Notes: a model not told the origin generated them from the sequence alone. A DNA stretch of 64,000 nucleotides from Microbulbifer bruguierae (GCF_029869925.1 NZ_CP118605.1:2503501-2567500), one strand, 5' to 3'. Positions 16,432 through 26,792 are shown, counted from the stretch's first letter. Numbers and translations are program-made.

Positions 16432-18935
16432 ACGAACTCTGCGGCTTCAGCCGGTGTTATATCCGTTACGGAACCAACTGGGCGTGCGCCATTGATAACT
16501 GACCACAACTTATAACCATTTAGAGCATATATTGCACCACTGGATACCGCTCTGGCGAAAATTTGGTCGATTTGACGTATCTGAGACGCCACATCGTAGC
16601 TTCCGGTGATTTCCCTGACCTTTTCGATTTGCTCTAGCACTTTTCCGTTCAGATGATCAAGGCGAAAGTCTTCCAATGCCGTTTTCGCCACTTTTATGAC
16701 CTGGCTATGAAGATTTGCAGAATGGTTCATCAACCGCTCATTCTGCGTCAACAAATTGCATAGTTGGAGGATCAGCTGATCAGCCCGGAGGTGGTTAATG
16801 GTAATCCTCTCCAGGTAGTCTTCCACCATTCGGGAAAACCGGTCCTGAATGCTCCGCTTACTGGAAAACTTCCCATCGCAGAATTCTTCAAACACTCGGT
16901 AAAAACACAAGCCAATTATATCGTCCGCCAATTTTGTCGCACTGATTTCACCAGGGCCATTCTGCATCCTTCGATGGTGGCGCAGGGGGAGAGAGACCTC
17001 TTCGATCTTGACCCCCATGTTTTTTACCATATGAATTGCCGTTATAAAATCGCTGCGCCTAACCTGCGTCGATACTTCACCCCGGTCGATTGTTGGTGAT
17101 AGATTGGGAGCTTCGACAAGCAGTGACAAATTTCGATACAACGCTATACCGCCACGCCTGTGGCTGTTACGGCCAGTGTTAGCGTTCCAGGCTTCTGCTG
17201 ACGCCAGTAGAGGCCGGGTAATATTCGCCTGCTCATTTAGATATTGAATATCCGTGAGAAACGCACTAAAAATCTCTGCGACTTTATGCCCATCCGACAA
17301 CGATACTGGCTGCCACGCAACTGGTCGCTCAAGGTGATCATAACGGGCAGAGGAAAAATCGTAGTAATAATCATCCCCACCGCTCACCTCTTTGAGCGAG
17401 CGAACATTCGAAGCGTAATTTGTGTCGGGATCAAGACGAACGAAATTTAGCAGTGAATAGTAAAGGTCCAGCAACTGTGTACGCAATGAACTGTAGAACG
17501 GCAGGGCCGGCGCATCCGAATAGGGCGACACAATAATATCTGCATCGCAATTTTTAATTAGCCAGCTGAGCTTACCAAGAAAATTTAATTTTTTACTTTC
17601 TAGAGCACCATTCTCTATGCTTAGGGATTCGAACTGTAGATCATCATCGAGAATTAATACCCTGCAGTCCGGCCCTTGTGATTTCGCTTCTTCCCAGCAA
17701 AAAAAATGAAGCAGACTTCTAGAGAACGCTATTGATTTCCGACTAATTGCGTTGAGCTCAAACACCGAGTGGTAAGGAAAACGAGAATAATGCCTTTTCT
17801 GTTCAGCAAGATCTAAAATACGAACAGAGAAATTTTTCGGAGAAACTGCCTGCAAGGCAAATTTGATTGCCTCTTCACGATCACCATTGGTCAACAATAA
17901 ATAATGACACTGGCCGACGAACTTCGGCTCTTGCTGAATTTGTCGTTCCAGGGAGGATAGCTGGTTTTTGACGTTGCGTGCACAAGACGAGGCCACACCA
18001 ATCACTAACTTTACCGGCGGTTCATCTTCATAGGTTCGGTAGTGCGCAACGTCATGGGCGGTTTCTTTAACACTCTGCCTTCGGTAGCCAAATAGGCGTT
18101 CAGCCCGCTTTAGCGAGGCTTCGTGGATCGACGTATCCATACGTGATGCGTATTTATCATAGAAAAGGTCCAGCCCCTTGTGCTTGCCCGCCTGACACCG
18201 AGTGACCCGCTCACCAGTGTGCGCATGGTGACGGAGCAACGGTCGCGTATTGACCAGAATATTCTGGCCACGTGACTCACTGACTTCCAGAATACGAATC
18301 GCGAAGTCCCGATCCTGGGTGCTGGGCATGGATTCGTCATATCCACCAGCCCGCCAAAAAGTTTCAGCATCAATGAATGTGTTACTGCCCTGCCAACCGG
18401 GGTTGCCAATAAAAAATTCATCCAGCGTCAAATGTTCTGGCAGCAGGTGGATGGGTCGGTCCTGGCCAAATTCGTAACGGTGAAATGCGGAGACCACAGC
18501 CACAGCATAGAAATCCTCCTCGGCCAACCGCTGACAGCAGCTGGCCAGGTACTGGGGATACCATTCATCATCGTCATCGAGAATAGCGAAATAGAGCGGA
18601 TTGTCAGCAGGGCGATTTTGCCAGGCTGCCATAGCACCGCTATTCCAGGCGCCACTGCCTGAACGCCCCCGTGTTCGTGAATTTCGGATTACCTCGGTTT
18701 TGTACCAGTGGTCCGGCACGCCGTGCGGGAATTTTGTCGAAAAGAATGTGTCCCGGAGCCTTTTTACCCGCCGCCTAATCGACAGATATTCCTCCTGGCA
18801 AGCATTATCATCTACGACATAGATACGCCAAGGAATCACATTTTCCTGTGCATACACCGATCTAAGCGACCGCTCAATCAACAAATCAGTACGCCGCATT
18901 GAAGTTGCGATAATCACGGCAATGGATACGCTCAT
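16428..18935 (-). CDS. Large protein with two GT-A glycosyltransferase-like domains
   Basis: This 835-residue protein has two nucleotide-sugar-binding-like halves. The first (residues 1-250) is a GT2-type domain: SIAVIIATSMRRTDLL, WRIYVVDDNA, and the metal-binding LDDDDEW at 119-125. The second (about 308-640) repeats the logic with KLVIGVASSCARN and VLILDDDLQFE, acidic triad at 430-432. The last ~190 residues look helical. No signal or membrane segment is evident, so it is probably cytoplasmic. Codon and base use look more AT-rich than in hsdR and hsdM, in keeping with transfer. Both ends overlap neighbours by four bases. The acceptor is unknown; the cassette context suggests a small molecule, peptide or protein rather than a cell-wall polymer (inference). 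Confidence 0.75.
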   Translation of the reverse strand: MSVSIAVIIATSMRRTDLLIERSLRSVYAQENVIPWRIYVVDDNACQEEYLSIRRRVKRLRDTFFSTKFPHGVPDHWYKTEVIRNSRTRGRSGSGAWNSGAMAAWQNRPADNPLYFAILDDDDEWYPQYLASCCQRLAEEDFYAVAVVSAFHRYEFGQDRPIHLLPEHLTLDEFFIGNPGWQGSNTFIDAETFWRAGGYDESMPSTQDRDFAIRILEVSESRGQNILVNTRPLLRHHAHTGERVTRCQAGKHKGLDLFYDKYASRMDTSIHEASLKRAERLFGYRRQSVKETAHDVAHYRTYEDEPPVKLVIGVASSCARNVKNQLSSLERQIQQEPKFVGQCHYLLLTNGDREEAIKFALQAVSPKNFSVRILDLAEQKRHYSRFPYHSVFELNAISRKSIAFSRSLLHFFCWEEAKSQGPDCRVLILDDDLQFESLSIENGALESKKLNFLGKLSWLIKNCDADIIVSPYSDAPALPFYSSLRTQLLDLYYSLLNFVRLDPDTNYASNVRSLKEVSGGDDYYYDFSSARYDHLERPVAWQPVSLSDGHKVAEIFSAFLTDIQYLNEQANITRPLLASAEAWNANTGRNSHRRGGIALYRNLSLLVEAPNLSPTIDRGEVSTQVRRSDFITAIHMVKNMGVKIEEVSLPLRHHRRMQNGPGEISATKLADDIIGLCFYRVFEEFCDGKFSSKRSIQDRFSRMVEDYLERITINHLRADQLILQLCNLLTQNERLMNHSANLHSQVIKVAKTALEDFRLDHLNGKVLEQIEKVREITGSYDVASQIRQIDQIFARAVSSGAIYALNGYKLWSVINGARPVGSVTDITPAEAAEFV

Positions 18936-19660
18936 AATGCATGCTCCACGTTCCCACGCACAGATCCCAGCCTACCTTCCGATAGCCCGCAATCATCCAA
19001 ATCCAGGCCAAAATAGTTGCGCAACGCTGACAACTGACTGGAGAGGCTCGTGAAGCGGAGACTACGCGTCGCCTTATGATCGGAGAAAATTCGCAATTCA
19101 TCCCCTTTAAGAAACAGAAATTTGTCACCAATAACCTGGGCATATCTCAGCCCGGCACTGAACGGATAGTTCATCTCCCCGCTAAAGCGCCGTGCAATTG
19201 CCGTGATTACCGCCGATTCCGGCTCCAGCCTTAGCGGTATACTCTGCGACAGGGTTTCGCTCCCCGGCTTGAGTTGATATACATCCAGGAACGCATCGCG
19301 GAGCCGAGTTTGAAATACAATGCCGAAAGCCCGATAGCGAACTTCTCGAGCCGCGGGAAACAGGCGAATACTCGGCCAAGCGTTGCCAACATCTGCGTAA
19401 TAGACGCCGTCATCCAGCTCCAAGGCCAGCACACGATGGCACAACTGATGATTTATCCACGCATTATGCAGCCTTGCACTGACACCAGCGCTCTGTAGCC
19501 GTGCCTGGAACGCCAGCACCTTGTCGGAGCAGGTCCCCCCTTCGAGCGCGCAAGAAGGGCCGCATAACCCCAAATAAAGGAGATTGTGGAAAGGCGTGGC
19601 CCGAAACTCGTCCAGCATCAGTTGTTCGATTTCATGAATTGAAAGAGCGCCCTTGTTCAT
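18932..19660 (-). CDS. Arylamine N-acetyltransferase-like acyltransferase
   Basis: The 242-residue protein matches the NAT fold by its catalytic triad. Cys44 sits in LEGGTCSDK (the NAT R/x-G-G-x-C motif), His75 in QLCHRVLALEL, and Asp90 in VYYADVGNAW. The His-to-Asp spacing of 15 equals that in classical NATs. PFHNLLYLG upstream also fits. NAT-like enzymes transfer acyl groups to amines or, in natural-product pathways, close amides. It is divergent from housekeeping NATs in the C-terminal domain. ATGA overlaps link it to the asparagine synthetase-like gene before it and the glycosyltransferase after it. The substrate is unknown. Confidence 0.72.
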   Translation of the reverse strand: MNKGALSIHEIEQLMLDEFRATPFHNLLYLGLCGPSCALEGGTCSDKVLAFQARLQSAGVSARLHNAWINHQLCHRVLALELDDGVYYADVGNAWPSIRLFPAAREVRYRAFGIVFQTRLRDAFLDVYQLKPGSETLSQSIPLRLEPESAVITAIARRFSGEMNYPFSAGLRYAQVIGDKFLFLKGDELRIFSDHKATRSLRFTSLSSQLSALRNYFGLDLDDCGLSEGRLGSVRGNVEHAL

Positions 19661-21174
19661 TTGTGATCCACCCCGCGCCGATCGATGAGTTCGTCAAAAA
19701 CGGGGTAGGCGGAAAAATAGGGATGGGTTTCAAAATTCCGGCCATCGAAACTCGCCAAAAAGTGGTGGCGCCAGATTAGGCGCAGAGCTTCCCGTTCCGT
19801 GCAACCGTTCCTGCGCAGGTGCCGAACCACCAATGCGCGCATACCGCTACCGACATCACACGAGGTTTTGCGGCGCAAAACTATCTGCTCTGGCAACAGC
19901 TCTTTGACGGCTTCACGCAATACAATTTTATTGTTACGGCTGTCCTCACTCCGTCGATAGAGGTCGTCATAGTCCAGCGCTAATGCCCAGTTATAGAGGT
20001 CGCGATCGAGAAATGGACAACGCGTCTCTATGGCATGGGCCATACCGGTTAGGTCAATGCGGCGAAGCTCGGTACTGCGCAAGTTAGCCAGCAACTGTTC
20101 ACGAGTTTCCCGCCAGGGATCGGTATTGCGGTAGTGATGATAGCCACCAAACAATTCATCGGCCCCTTCGCCCGACAGAACCACCTTCAAACCATCTTCG
20201 CGCGCGGCCTCTGCGAGCAGGTAAGTACAGAGGCCATTGCTGATAACGGAAGGGTTGTAACTTTCGGCGACGTAGACCAGCTGGTGAATTAGCTGTGACA
20301 GCGCATTACCAGTCGGAAGGGTCAAGTAGCGCACGTTCGTAAGCTTGAGGTGATCGACCAATAGCCGCGCGTGGTCATGGTCCGCAGCGCCCGGTGCACT
20401 CAGGCAATAATAGCGTGCGTCGGGACGTCGGTGATGAACGAGAGCCGCGATCGCTGAACTATCCAGCCCTCCACTCAGAAAGACACCGACGGGCTCACCA
20501 GCTGCCGGCAGGCGCTTTTCAACAGCCAAGGCCAGCAAAGTACGCAGCGCGCTGGCTTTGCTATTGGAGGCCGGTGATTGCGGACTTGGAAGGTTTGTTT
20601 TCGCCTCGCACTCCGGCTCCATTGCGGAGAGATTTGTGCAGTGACCGTTTTCAAGATTGATTTCACTCACGCCGGATGGCAACGCCGTAAAATCATCGAC
20701 GCGGTCAAGCGCCTTCAATTCGCTGGTGATAAACCGTTCCGAGCCGGAGCGACCCCAAAATAGCGGCTTTTTGCCCATGGCATCGCGCAATACAAGCAGG
20801 CGCTGCGCACGCTCGTCTACCACGACTCCGGCAAAAAAACCGTCCAGGTTTTCCAGGGCTGCCACGCCCAGCTTATCCAGCATGGCCGGCACCACATGGC
20901 AGTCGTTGCTCGACGCGAGCTTCAGCTGGTAGCGCTCGCGTAACTCGGCCGCGTTATAGATTTCGCCATTGATCGCCGCGACATAACTGCCGGAGCGGTA
21001 GGGCTGCTGTCCGGCAGGAGATTTATCATTGATCGCCAGCCTGGCAAATCCCAGGCTCAGTGCACCGCTGTGCCAGTGGTACTGGGCATCGGGGCCGCGG
21101 TGGGCAATGCGTTGCAGGCACGCCGGAAGTCGTTCGGCTGCACGAGGACCATGCAGTAATACTAGGCCGCACAT
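19657..21174 (-). CDS. Asparagine synthetase-like glutamine-dependent amidotransferase (AsnB family)
   Basis: I start it at 21174 so that the protein begins MCGLVLLHG with the required N-terminal nucleophile Cys2; AGAGG lies just upstream, and the frame's open extension would block Cys2. The 505-residue product has a complete class II glutaminase domain (HRGPD at 25-29, NGEIYN at 69-74). Its synthetase domain carries the PP-loop SGGLDSS (234-240) and GEGADELFGGYHHYR (335-349), and the TRCPFLDR segment follows. Both active sites look intact, so it should use glutamine and ATP to amidate a carboxylate, either aspartate or a special substrate. It is embedded in a non-housekeeping cassette, which favours a special substrate. 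It overlaps its upstream neighbour by 13 bases and NAT by four. Confidence 0.88.
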   Translation of the reverse strand: MCGLVLLHGPRAAERLPACLQRIAHRGPDAQYHWHSGALSLGFARLAINDKSPAGQQPYRSGSYVAAINGEIYNAAELRERYQLKLASSNDCHVVPAMLDKLGVAALENLDGFFAGVVVDERAQRLLVLRDAMGKKPLFWGRSGSERFITSELKALDRVDDFTALPSGVSEINLENGHCTNLSAMEPECEAKTNLPSPQSPASNSKASALRTLLALAVEKRLPAAGEPVGVFLSGGLDSSAIAALVHHRRPDARYYCLSAPGAADHDHARLLVDHLKLTNVRYLTLPTGNALSQLIHQLVYVAESYNPSVISNGLCTYLLAEAAREDGLKVVLSGEGADELFGGYHHYRNTDPWRETREQLLANLRSTELRRIDLTGMAHAIETRCPFLDRDLYNWALALDYDDLYRRSEDSRNNKIVLREAVKELLPEQIVLRRKTSCDVGSGMRALVVRHLRRNGCTEREALRLIWRHHFLASFDGRNFETHPYFSAYPVFDELIDRRGVDHK

Positions 21175-22004
21175 GGTGCCTCTACTTGTGCGACTCGATG
21201 CCTGCACCAGGTCAAAAAGCGGTCGAACAACGGGAAATATTGTTCCAGCAATTCCACACTGATGGATTCATTGTCGCGGTGTATACGTGCCGAGTAATCG
21301 TTGGGTCCAAATCCCAGATAGAGGCTGCCATCGGGCAGGTTTTCGATCAGTGGGCAGGGGCCGAATTTAGACAGGGTGCGGGTCTCTATGCGCGCTTTGC
21401 CATCGAACAACACACTGTTGAGCGAACAGGCCAATGTCTCGCGCTCGCTAGCGGATAGCGCTGCGCCGTGCTGGAATATGAGTGGCGCACCATCGCGATA
21501 GTAGCCGGTCTCCTCCACGCACAGGCAGTTTTTCAAAGGGGCCAGTTCCGCCGGAAATAACGCGTGGGCCAGGGGCGCACCGACTTCCTCTTCGCCCTGA
21601 ATCAGCCAGAGCATATTGGGTAACGCCTCTCCTCGCGCGATGCGGGCCTCGATCACCGAAAGCCTGGCCAGCAGTACCGCCTTGTTGTCGGCAACGCCGC
21701 GCCCCCACAGGCGGCCATCCCGCTGCGTCAATTGAAACGGCGGCGAGTGCCAATCCTCCTGCGGCCGTATCCGCTCCACGTCATAATGGTTGTACAGGAT
21801 CAGGGGCGCCCCATCGGAATCCCCAAACCTTGCCACCAGCAACGGCTGATCAGTGCGCGCCACTCCCTTTACTTGCACATCAAACCCCAGCCGCAGCAGG
21901 CGCATGCGCAGATAATGCACGGCGGCGCGATTGGCCTGTTCGTCGCCGGCAACGGTGGGCAGTGCGACAAAATCGGTTAACTCATCCAGGTACGGCGTCA
22001 GCAC
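21162..22004 (-). CDS. Short M20-family metallopeptidase/deacylase lacking the dimerisation domain
   Basis: GTG 22004 has AGAGG about six bases upstream. The 280-residue protein has the M20 catalytic features. NHYDVERI gives the first metal ligand His73 and Asp75; GRGVADNK gives bridging Asp106; QGEEEVG gives Glu138/Glu139, and CVEETG follows. After that it goes almost directly to a C-terminal piece with ARIHRDNESISVE. Usual M20 enzymes are 350-450 residues with an inserted lid/dimerisation domain of about 110 residues, which seems absent here. It may hydrolyse a peptide or N-acyl bond in the cassette product. It overlaps the SLOG-kinase gene by 23 bases. Confidence 0.82.
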   Translation of the reverse strand: MLTPYLDELTDFVALPTVAGDEQANRAAVHYLRMRLLRLGFDVQVKGVARTDQPLLVARFGDSDGAPLILYNHYDVERIRPQEDWHSPPFQLTQRDGRLWGRGVADNKAVLLARLSVIEARIARGEALPNMLWLIQGEEEVGAPLAHALFPAELAPLKNCLCVEETGYYRDGAPLIFQHGAALSASERETLACSLNSVLFDGKARIETRTLSKFGPCPLIENLPDGSLYLGFGPNDYSARIHRDNESISVELLEQYFPLFDRFLTWCRHRVAQVEAPCAA

Positions 22005-23211
22005 GGGTTACCTCTGCGTAAAACTGATCAAACCGGCTCGCCAGTTCTGATGCGCTGTGCGCAACACCCTCGCAGGCGGCAATACCGTCAAAATCATCGT
22101 GGTCATTGGTGTAGCGACACATACGCTTGAAATCCGCATGCGCGCTGTAATACACGGTCAGAAACGCGCGTTTACACATGCTGAGAAACAGTGCATGGCT
22201 ATACGGCATCAAATCGCGGCCGATATCGATGCACACCAAGCGATTGTCGTCAGTGCAGCGAAAGTTCTCCGCCTTCACATTGCTCAGACAACAGCCAGCG
22301 GCACGCATGGCGCGCAGGAAAGCCACCATCGGCTGCCTCTGGCCGCCCGTGTAGGCGTGCGAGGCAAAGTCCGGGTAGTGGACAACCAGATAATCTCCCA
22401 GATGCACTTCGAACAACGGTACCGGGGCAACGGTCGCCTGAGACTGTACAAGGGTCTGCGCGATGCCGCTCAGGTGCGTAAACAGCAGTATGGTGAAATC
22501 GGTAGGATGGAAAATCTTGCAGATGCGCTGACCGCATCGAAACACCGTGCCCTCGGAGCCATACCCGAGAAGTTCTGGCGCACCGATGTTCCGGGCATCG
22601 GCAAACGTGGCCTGCAGGTAATCGCGCTGTTCCGCCTGCTTAACCGCGCTGGCCGCTATCCCCCGATAAGCCGGCAGGTTGCGGCCGTGCAGGTGCCGTA
22701 AAAAGCGACTTAACGCGTCCATATCCGGGCATAGGGCGATGGCTTCCTCGCGGCGCTCGTCCAGCGCCAATGTTTGCAGGCGGGTATGCCAGCCCTCGCC
22801 GCCCACACAGGCTATGGGTTTGCGCATCTGCCAGGCGAGTGCAATCTCGGACAGCGTGCCGGAACCACCATCCAGGGCAATGACGCCATCACAGGCTGCC
22901 ATCAATACCGCATTGCGCGCAACGCCCAAGCCGGTGGGCAGTGCGATATCGATGTAGGGATTGGCTTCGGCTTTGTTGTAGGAAGGCAGTACGCCGATCA
23001 CGTCGCCGGGCTGGTGCCGGGCCGAGCTGCGGGCCCCGCGCGCCGCCTGCTCCATTACGCCGCCCATGCCGCCACTGATCAGCCGGTAACCGCTGTCGAT
23101 CAGCAGCTTGCCCACGTCAAAAGCGAGCATCCGCTGTACCTCGCTCAGCTGATTGCTGGCCGACCCCACCACGGCGATCTGCATGCGCTGATTACGACTC
23201 AAATTATCCAT
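21982..23211 (-). CDS. SLOG (LOG/TIGR00725-like) domain fused to a kinase-like domain
   Basis: Residues 10-180 are a Rossmann-type SLOG domain of the TIGR00725/LOG group: IAVVGSAS, GGMGGVMEQAARGA (47-60) and ALDGGSGTLSEIALAW (112-127), the usual nucleotide-derivative-binding loops. Residues about 205-400 look like a small protein kinase: Gly-rich loop GYGSEGTVFRCG (216-227), lysine 232 in CKIF, catalytic-loop-like LSNVKAENF (309-317) and CIDIG (327-331) in place of DFG. Asn311 replaces the catalytic Asp of H-x-D, so this may be a pseudokinase or atypical kinase. SLOG proteins bind or cleave nucleotide-derived ligands and recur in conflict systems. It is the first gene of the cassette, preceded by degenerate hsd relics. 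Confidence 0.75.
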   Translation of the reverse strand: MDNLSRNQRMQIAVVGSASNQLSEVQRMLAFDVGKLLIDSGYRLISGGMGGVMEQAARGARSSARHQPGDVIGVLPSYNKAEANPYIDIALPTGLGVARNAVLMAACDGVIALDGGSGTLSEIALAWQMRKPIACVGGEGWHTRLQTLALDERREEAIALCPDMDALSRFLRHLHGRNLPAYRGIAASAVKQAEQRDYLQATFADARNIGAPELLGYGSEGTVFRCGQRICKIFHPTDFTILLFTHLSGIAQTLVQSQATVAPVPLFEVHLGDYLVVHYPDFASHAYTGGQRQPMVAFLRAMRAAGCCLSNVKAENFRCTDDNRLVCIDIGRDLMPYSHALFLSMCKRAFLTVYYSAHADFKRMCRYTNDHDDFDGIAACEGVAHSASELASRFDQFYAEVTRADAVPG

Positions 23212-23215
23212 CCGG

Positions 23216-23245
23216 CTACATCACTTCGGCCAGTTGCCGTTTGGC
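23216..23245 (-). pseudogene. Relic of a second hsdS 3' end
   Basis: Read on the minus strand this stretch encodes AKRQLAEVM and a TAG stop, closely matching the end of the intact HsdS (AEHQLAEVI, stop). Nucleotides after the stop (GCC) also agree. Only about ten codons remain; the sequence before it is AT-rich and unrelated. It implies that the cassette originally followed another hsdS allele. Confidence 0.65.
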
Positions 23246-23260
23246 TTAATAAATACATTT

Positions 23261-23515
23261 TTAATGAATTGATTGTGATGACTGGTTAAAACCAGTGGTG
23301 GGCAGCCGTTCCAGTTCGGTGATCACCGCCTCGATTTCCGCGGGGGTGATCTTGTCCTCGGCGTAGCGCCCGGCGAGAAAGCGGCGCAGGTCGTCCTTGA
23401 TCAATACCTCGGTGGGCGCACGTTGCAACTGGCCGCCGGGCGTGTTCGGAAAGCCCCGCTGTTCCAGAAGGGCAATGATCGCTTTCTCCAACTTTTCTTC
23501 CGTGAATTTGGACAT
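23261..23515 (-). pseudogene. hsdR: Truncated second hsdR (N-terminal fragment)
   Basis: The 84-residue frame begins MSKFTEEKLEKAIIALLEQRG and aligns through ITELERLP with the N-terminus of the intact HsdR encoded at 12536-15766. The two nucleotide sequences are clearly homologous but not identical. The match ends near 23288 in an AT-rich junction, and the frame stops at TAA 23261-23263. It starts four bases after hsdS, exactly where an intact hsdR would begin. The fragment lacks every catalytic motif and is probably non-functional, though it may still be translated. Confidence 0.85.
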
Positions 23516-23519
23516 AGGC

Positions 23520-24906
23520 TTATATCACCTCGGCAAGCTGGTGTTCGGCTTCGGGGACTTGAAGCTGGCCAGAAAGCAATTTTGGAAGCAAAGAATCCCG
23601 AAGTGCAGTTAGAGTCATTACATTTGAGTTGCGACCGAAAATACTTTTAGTAAAGGGAGATACATTTTTTTCGAACTGGAAAAGAATTTGTTCACCCGGA
23701 TTTAACGTTGGAACCGACTCAATATGACCTTTTGTCACCGCTTCTCTAGATGCGCCCGCATTTTGGCCCATCAGGTAGCTCTTAGTTTTTCCATTTAAGA
23801 GATGAAGATGCAGATACTTGGAGGGAACCCCAGTAATGGGCCTAACAATTGCAACGTGCTGATTAACCCTTGCCGGCAGAGCATCGGGGGTAACGATACA
23901 AGTTCTCAAAATAGAAGCACCAGTTATATTGAGAAGGACATCGCCTTCTTCTAGAGTAACTCCTTTAAGCTGCTTTGCTGCTTCATTATTGATATGAGCT
24001 AATCCATCCCAGGTAAATTCGGAGTCATATACATTCTGGCTTCGAATTAAAGATACACCGTCTTTTACGTATACTTGGCTACCACCTCGAGGGGTAGAAC
24101 CACTACCAATTTTTGAAGTCAGAGAGCGTAGCGAAACGACCTCCCATGCTTCTGGCACCCAGCCCATTTCTTCAGAAAATACAAAACTGCTGGGAAACAG
24201 CCGCTGAATCTCGGCCGGCAGGGGCTGCGCGGAGGTGCTGGCGCCGCTGCGCATTTCTTGTCTGGCGCGCGCTCTGGCTTGCAGGGCGTCGGGGATGGGA
24301 TTGCCGGCGGCCAGGGCGTTGTCGATAACCGGATCAAAATCCATAAACCAGCTTTTAAACAGCGCCTGGGCCATGGACTCCAGGGTGGAATTGATTTGGC
24401 GATTGAGCTCGATTTTGTCATCGAGAGCTGCGAGTATTTGGGCAATAGCTTTCTGCTCTCCTAGCGGAGGGAACGGAAAAATTAAATCCAATAAATTGCC
24501 CACTTTTATACTTGGCTGTGCAGCGCCAATATTTAGGTTCATCAGGGATGGGCGATTCAACTTAAGCAGGTAATAAAGGTATTTATTGTCGTGTTCTTCA
24601 TTACAACGCAATCCAATTGTGTTCTGAATTATTACACACCTACAACTTGGGGTAATGCCGACTTGACCATATCCGTTGCCGACCAGCGTAACTAACACAT
24701 CGTCTTCTTTAATATGCTTTCTGATAAACGAGTTGTATGTATCCTCATCAATAAATCTGCGAACATCATTTATGTTGATTCGCCAATCACTAGTGATCAA
24801 ATAGTTATCTATAACTGGTATCCCTGTTTCAGCATATGCCTTAGGGTTCTTGCCTCGGTTATCAGCTACGAACTCGACGACATCACCCAGTCGGAGTTCC
24901 TGCCAC

Positions 24907-24917
<11 letters not shown>
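23520..24917 (-). CDS. hsdS: Type I restriction enzyme specificity subunit HsdS
   Basis: The 465-residue protein has the standard two target-recognition domains (about 1-150 and 255-410), each followed by a conserved helical spacer: PPLGEQKAIAQILAALDDKI and ESMAQALFKSWFMDFDPV in the middle, LTALRDSLLPKLLSGQL at the end. The TRDs set the bipartite DNA target. The TRD-coding parts are visibly more AT-rich than the helical parts, normal for recombining specificity genes. It overlaps hsdM by 11 bases. The middle linker (ARARARQEMRSGASTSAQ) is low complexity. Confidence 0.95.
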
Positions 24918-26523
<1,606 letters not shown>

Positions 26524-26792
26524 AGGTATCTCTGGCTGATTGTTCGGAAGACGTCTTGTATTGGTACTTTTGACTCATTGGTCACGCAAAGTCTGCGGCT
26601 GGCCACAACGGCCGAGCTTTGGTGTGGCCTTGTTCAACCCCAATACGTTAATTAGTACGCCAGATTACCAAAATGGGGCAGCAGCGGCGACACATCCGAT
26701 ACTGTTTAAGCCGTAGCCGGAGGAAGTGCTACAGGATGGGGTTACGCAGAGATTCATGGTACGCAGAGATAACGGCTTTCCACAGGTGAACC

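Noticed and set aside
15000..24000. Insertion sequence or integrase as the vehicle of the cassette
   Set aside because: I saw no transposase or integrase frame and no terminal inverted repeats at either boundary; the hsd relics explain the junction better.
26524..26792. Small gene between hsdM and the quinone oxidoreductase
   Set aside because: Open frames there lack Shine-Dalgarno sites and family-like sequence; the gap is more likely promoter sequence.
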